A DNA stretch of 7,489 nt from JABRWC01 sp039961675 (GTDB lineage: Bacteria > Planctomycetota > Phycisphaerae > UBA1845 > Fen-1342), in NCBI GenBank assembly GCA_039961675.1, contig JABRWC010000160.1:1-7489 (forward strand), given 5' to 3'. The position numbers and the translations under genes were made by a program. Below, piece by piece: positions 6,675 through 7,489 of this stretch (positions are counted from its first letter, which is position 1; every line of letters begins with the position of its first letter). A model generated the notes under the pieces. That model made no database searches, was not told the origin of the DNA, and saw only the letters and a list, made by a program, of their open reading frames with translations.

Positions 6675-7489
6675 GTGAACATCTTCGCCGGGACTTCCGC
6701 ACGCGCCGCGTCGATCCTGATCGCGCTCGGATCGCTCTGCGCCGCGGCTCTGGCCGAGCTCCCGCCGCCGAAGAACCACGTGGAGGATCGCGCCGGCGTG
6801 ATGAAGAAGGACGTGCGCGAGCGCGTGAACACGATGCTGGCGAACCTGGAGCGCGACACGGGCGCCCAGGTGATCGTCCTGACGATCCGCTCCACCGAGG
6901 GGGTGCCGATCGACCAGTTCTCGCTGGCGACCGCGGAAAGCTGGAAGCTCGGCCAGAAAGGCAAGGACAACGGCGTGCTGGTCACGATCGCCGTCGACGA
7001 CCGCAAGTACTGGATCGAAGTCGGCTACGGACTGGAGCATCTGCTCACCGACCAGTTCTGCGGGCAGATCGGGCGGGAGCACTTCCAGCCGAACTTCCGC
7101 CGCGGCGATTACAGCCGCGGCATTGCTGACGGCGTGTCAGCGATCGTGGCGCGGATCACGGACAAGCCGCCGAGCACGTCGGGCGAAACGGCGCCCCGCC
7201 CGTCGGGCGAATCGCGCGTCCCCGTGCCGATCCGGAAAAGCGACGGCGGTTCCCGGCAGGCCGAGCCGGCGCCGTCGCTCGGTTGCTGCCTGCCGGCGGT
7301 GCCGATGCTCATTCTCGTGCTGATCGTCGTCGCCGCGGCGCGGAGTCACCGCTATCGCCGGAACTGGGGCGGCAGCTCGATCCCCTGGTGGGTGTGGCTG
7401 CTGATGTCGCAGTCCGGACATTCGTCCCGGCGGAGCGGCGGGCGGAGCGGCGGTTGGACCGGCGGGGGCTTCAGTGGCGGAATTGGGGG
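6675..7489 (+). CDS. TPM-domain (YgcG-like) exported membrane protein, 3' end beyond window
   Basis: The frame opens at a GTG and stays open to the right edge, giving 271 codons. Residues 1-27 form a signal peptide with a likely cleavage at ALA|E (27/28); C22 does not fit a lipobox. Residues about 34-160 form a TPM domain, a family linked to photosystem II repair phosphatases in plants but of mostly unknown role in bacteria. Typical signatures are HVEDRAGVM (35-43), AESWKLGQKGKDNGVLVTIA (87-106), DRKYWIEVGYGLE (109-121) and PNFRRGDYSRGI (139-150). A polar linker rich in P, S and R (about 161-200) leads to one transmembrane helix (about 205-222). A basic, Ser/Gly-rich tail follows, ending in GGWTGGGFSGG, as is usual in this family. 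The domain should face the periplasm, with the tail in the cytoplasm. It lies 126 bp after the permease and may be a separate transcript. The biochemical activity is not predictable. Confidence 0.9.
   Translation, partial: MNIFAGTSARAASILIALGSLCAAALAELPPPKNHVEDRAGVMKKDVRERVNTMLANLERDTGAQVIVLTIRSTEGVPIDQFSLATAESWKLGQKGKDNGVLVTIAVDDRKYWIEVGYGLEHLLTDQFCGQIGREHFQPNFRRGDYSRGIADGVSAIVARITDKPPSTSGETAPRPSGESRVPVPIRKSDGGSRQAEPAPSLGCCLPAVPMLILVLIVVAAARSHRYRRNWGGSSIPWWVWLLMSQSGHSSRRSGGRSGGWTGGGFSGGIG

Overview
The window is about two-thirds G+C and gene-dense. It carries five protein-coding genes, two of them cut by the window edges, and I see no RNA gene, insertion sequence, CRISPR array or prophage. 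Several proteins resemble forms I associate with Planctomycetota and related phyla. These are the glycosyltransferase with a Y-C-G-S-C amino terminus, the 1145-residue FtsX-type permease with its D-W-D-P-P-F-P-I-D segment, and the TPM-domain protein. That assignment is inference from family resemblance and is not proved by the sequence.

Layout. On the minus strand, positions 1-764 hold the first 254 codons of 4-hydroxyphenylpyruvate dioxygenase (hpd), a tyrosine-catabolism enzyme. A divergent intergenic region (765-1035) follows. It contains a plausible promoter for hpd and a very GC-rich block of inverted repeats that would lie in the hpd 5' leader. On the plus strand, three closely spaced genes form a likely operon: a family-4 glycosyltransferase (1036-2331), a LolD/MacB-type ABC ATPase (2357-3100) and a large ten-helix FtsX-like permease (3111-6548). 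The gaps between them are 25 and 10 bp. After a 126-bp gap, a TPM-domain protein with a signal peptide starts at a GTG (6675) and runs off the right edge.

How the genes fit together. The ATPase and permease are almost certainly one transporter of the MacB/LolCDE/FtsX superfamily. Such transporters usually move lipids, lipoproteins or other envelope substrates, or pass a mechanical signal across the membrane, rather than import nutrients. The glycosyltransferase at the head of the operon suggests that the work concerns an envelope glycoconjugate, but its substrate cannot be read from the sequence. The TPM protein is also an envelope protein. It may or may not be co-transcribed, because no convincing terminator or promoter lies in the 126-bp gap. 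hpd is unrelated and divergently transcribed.

The points most worth a second look are the mutually exclusive hairpins in the hpd leader, a 14-bp perfect repeat shared by the two main intergenic regions, the CxxC amino terminus of the glycosyltransferase, and its linkage to the two-domain permease. Nothing here clearly qualifies as a new biological system.
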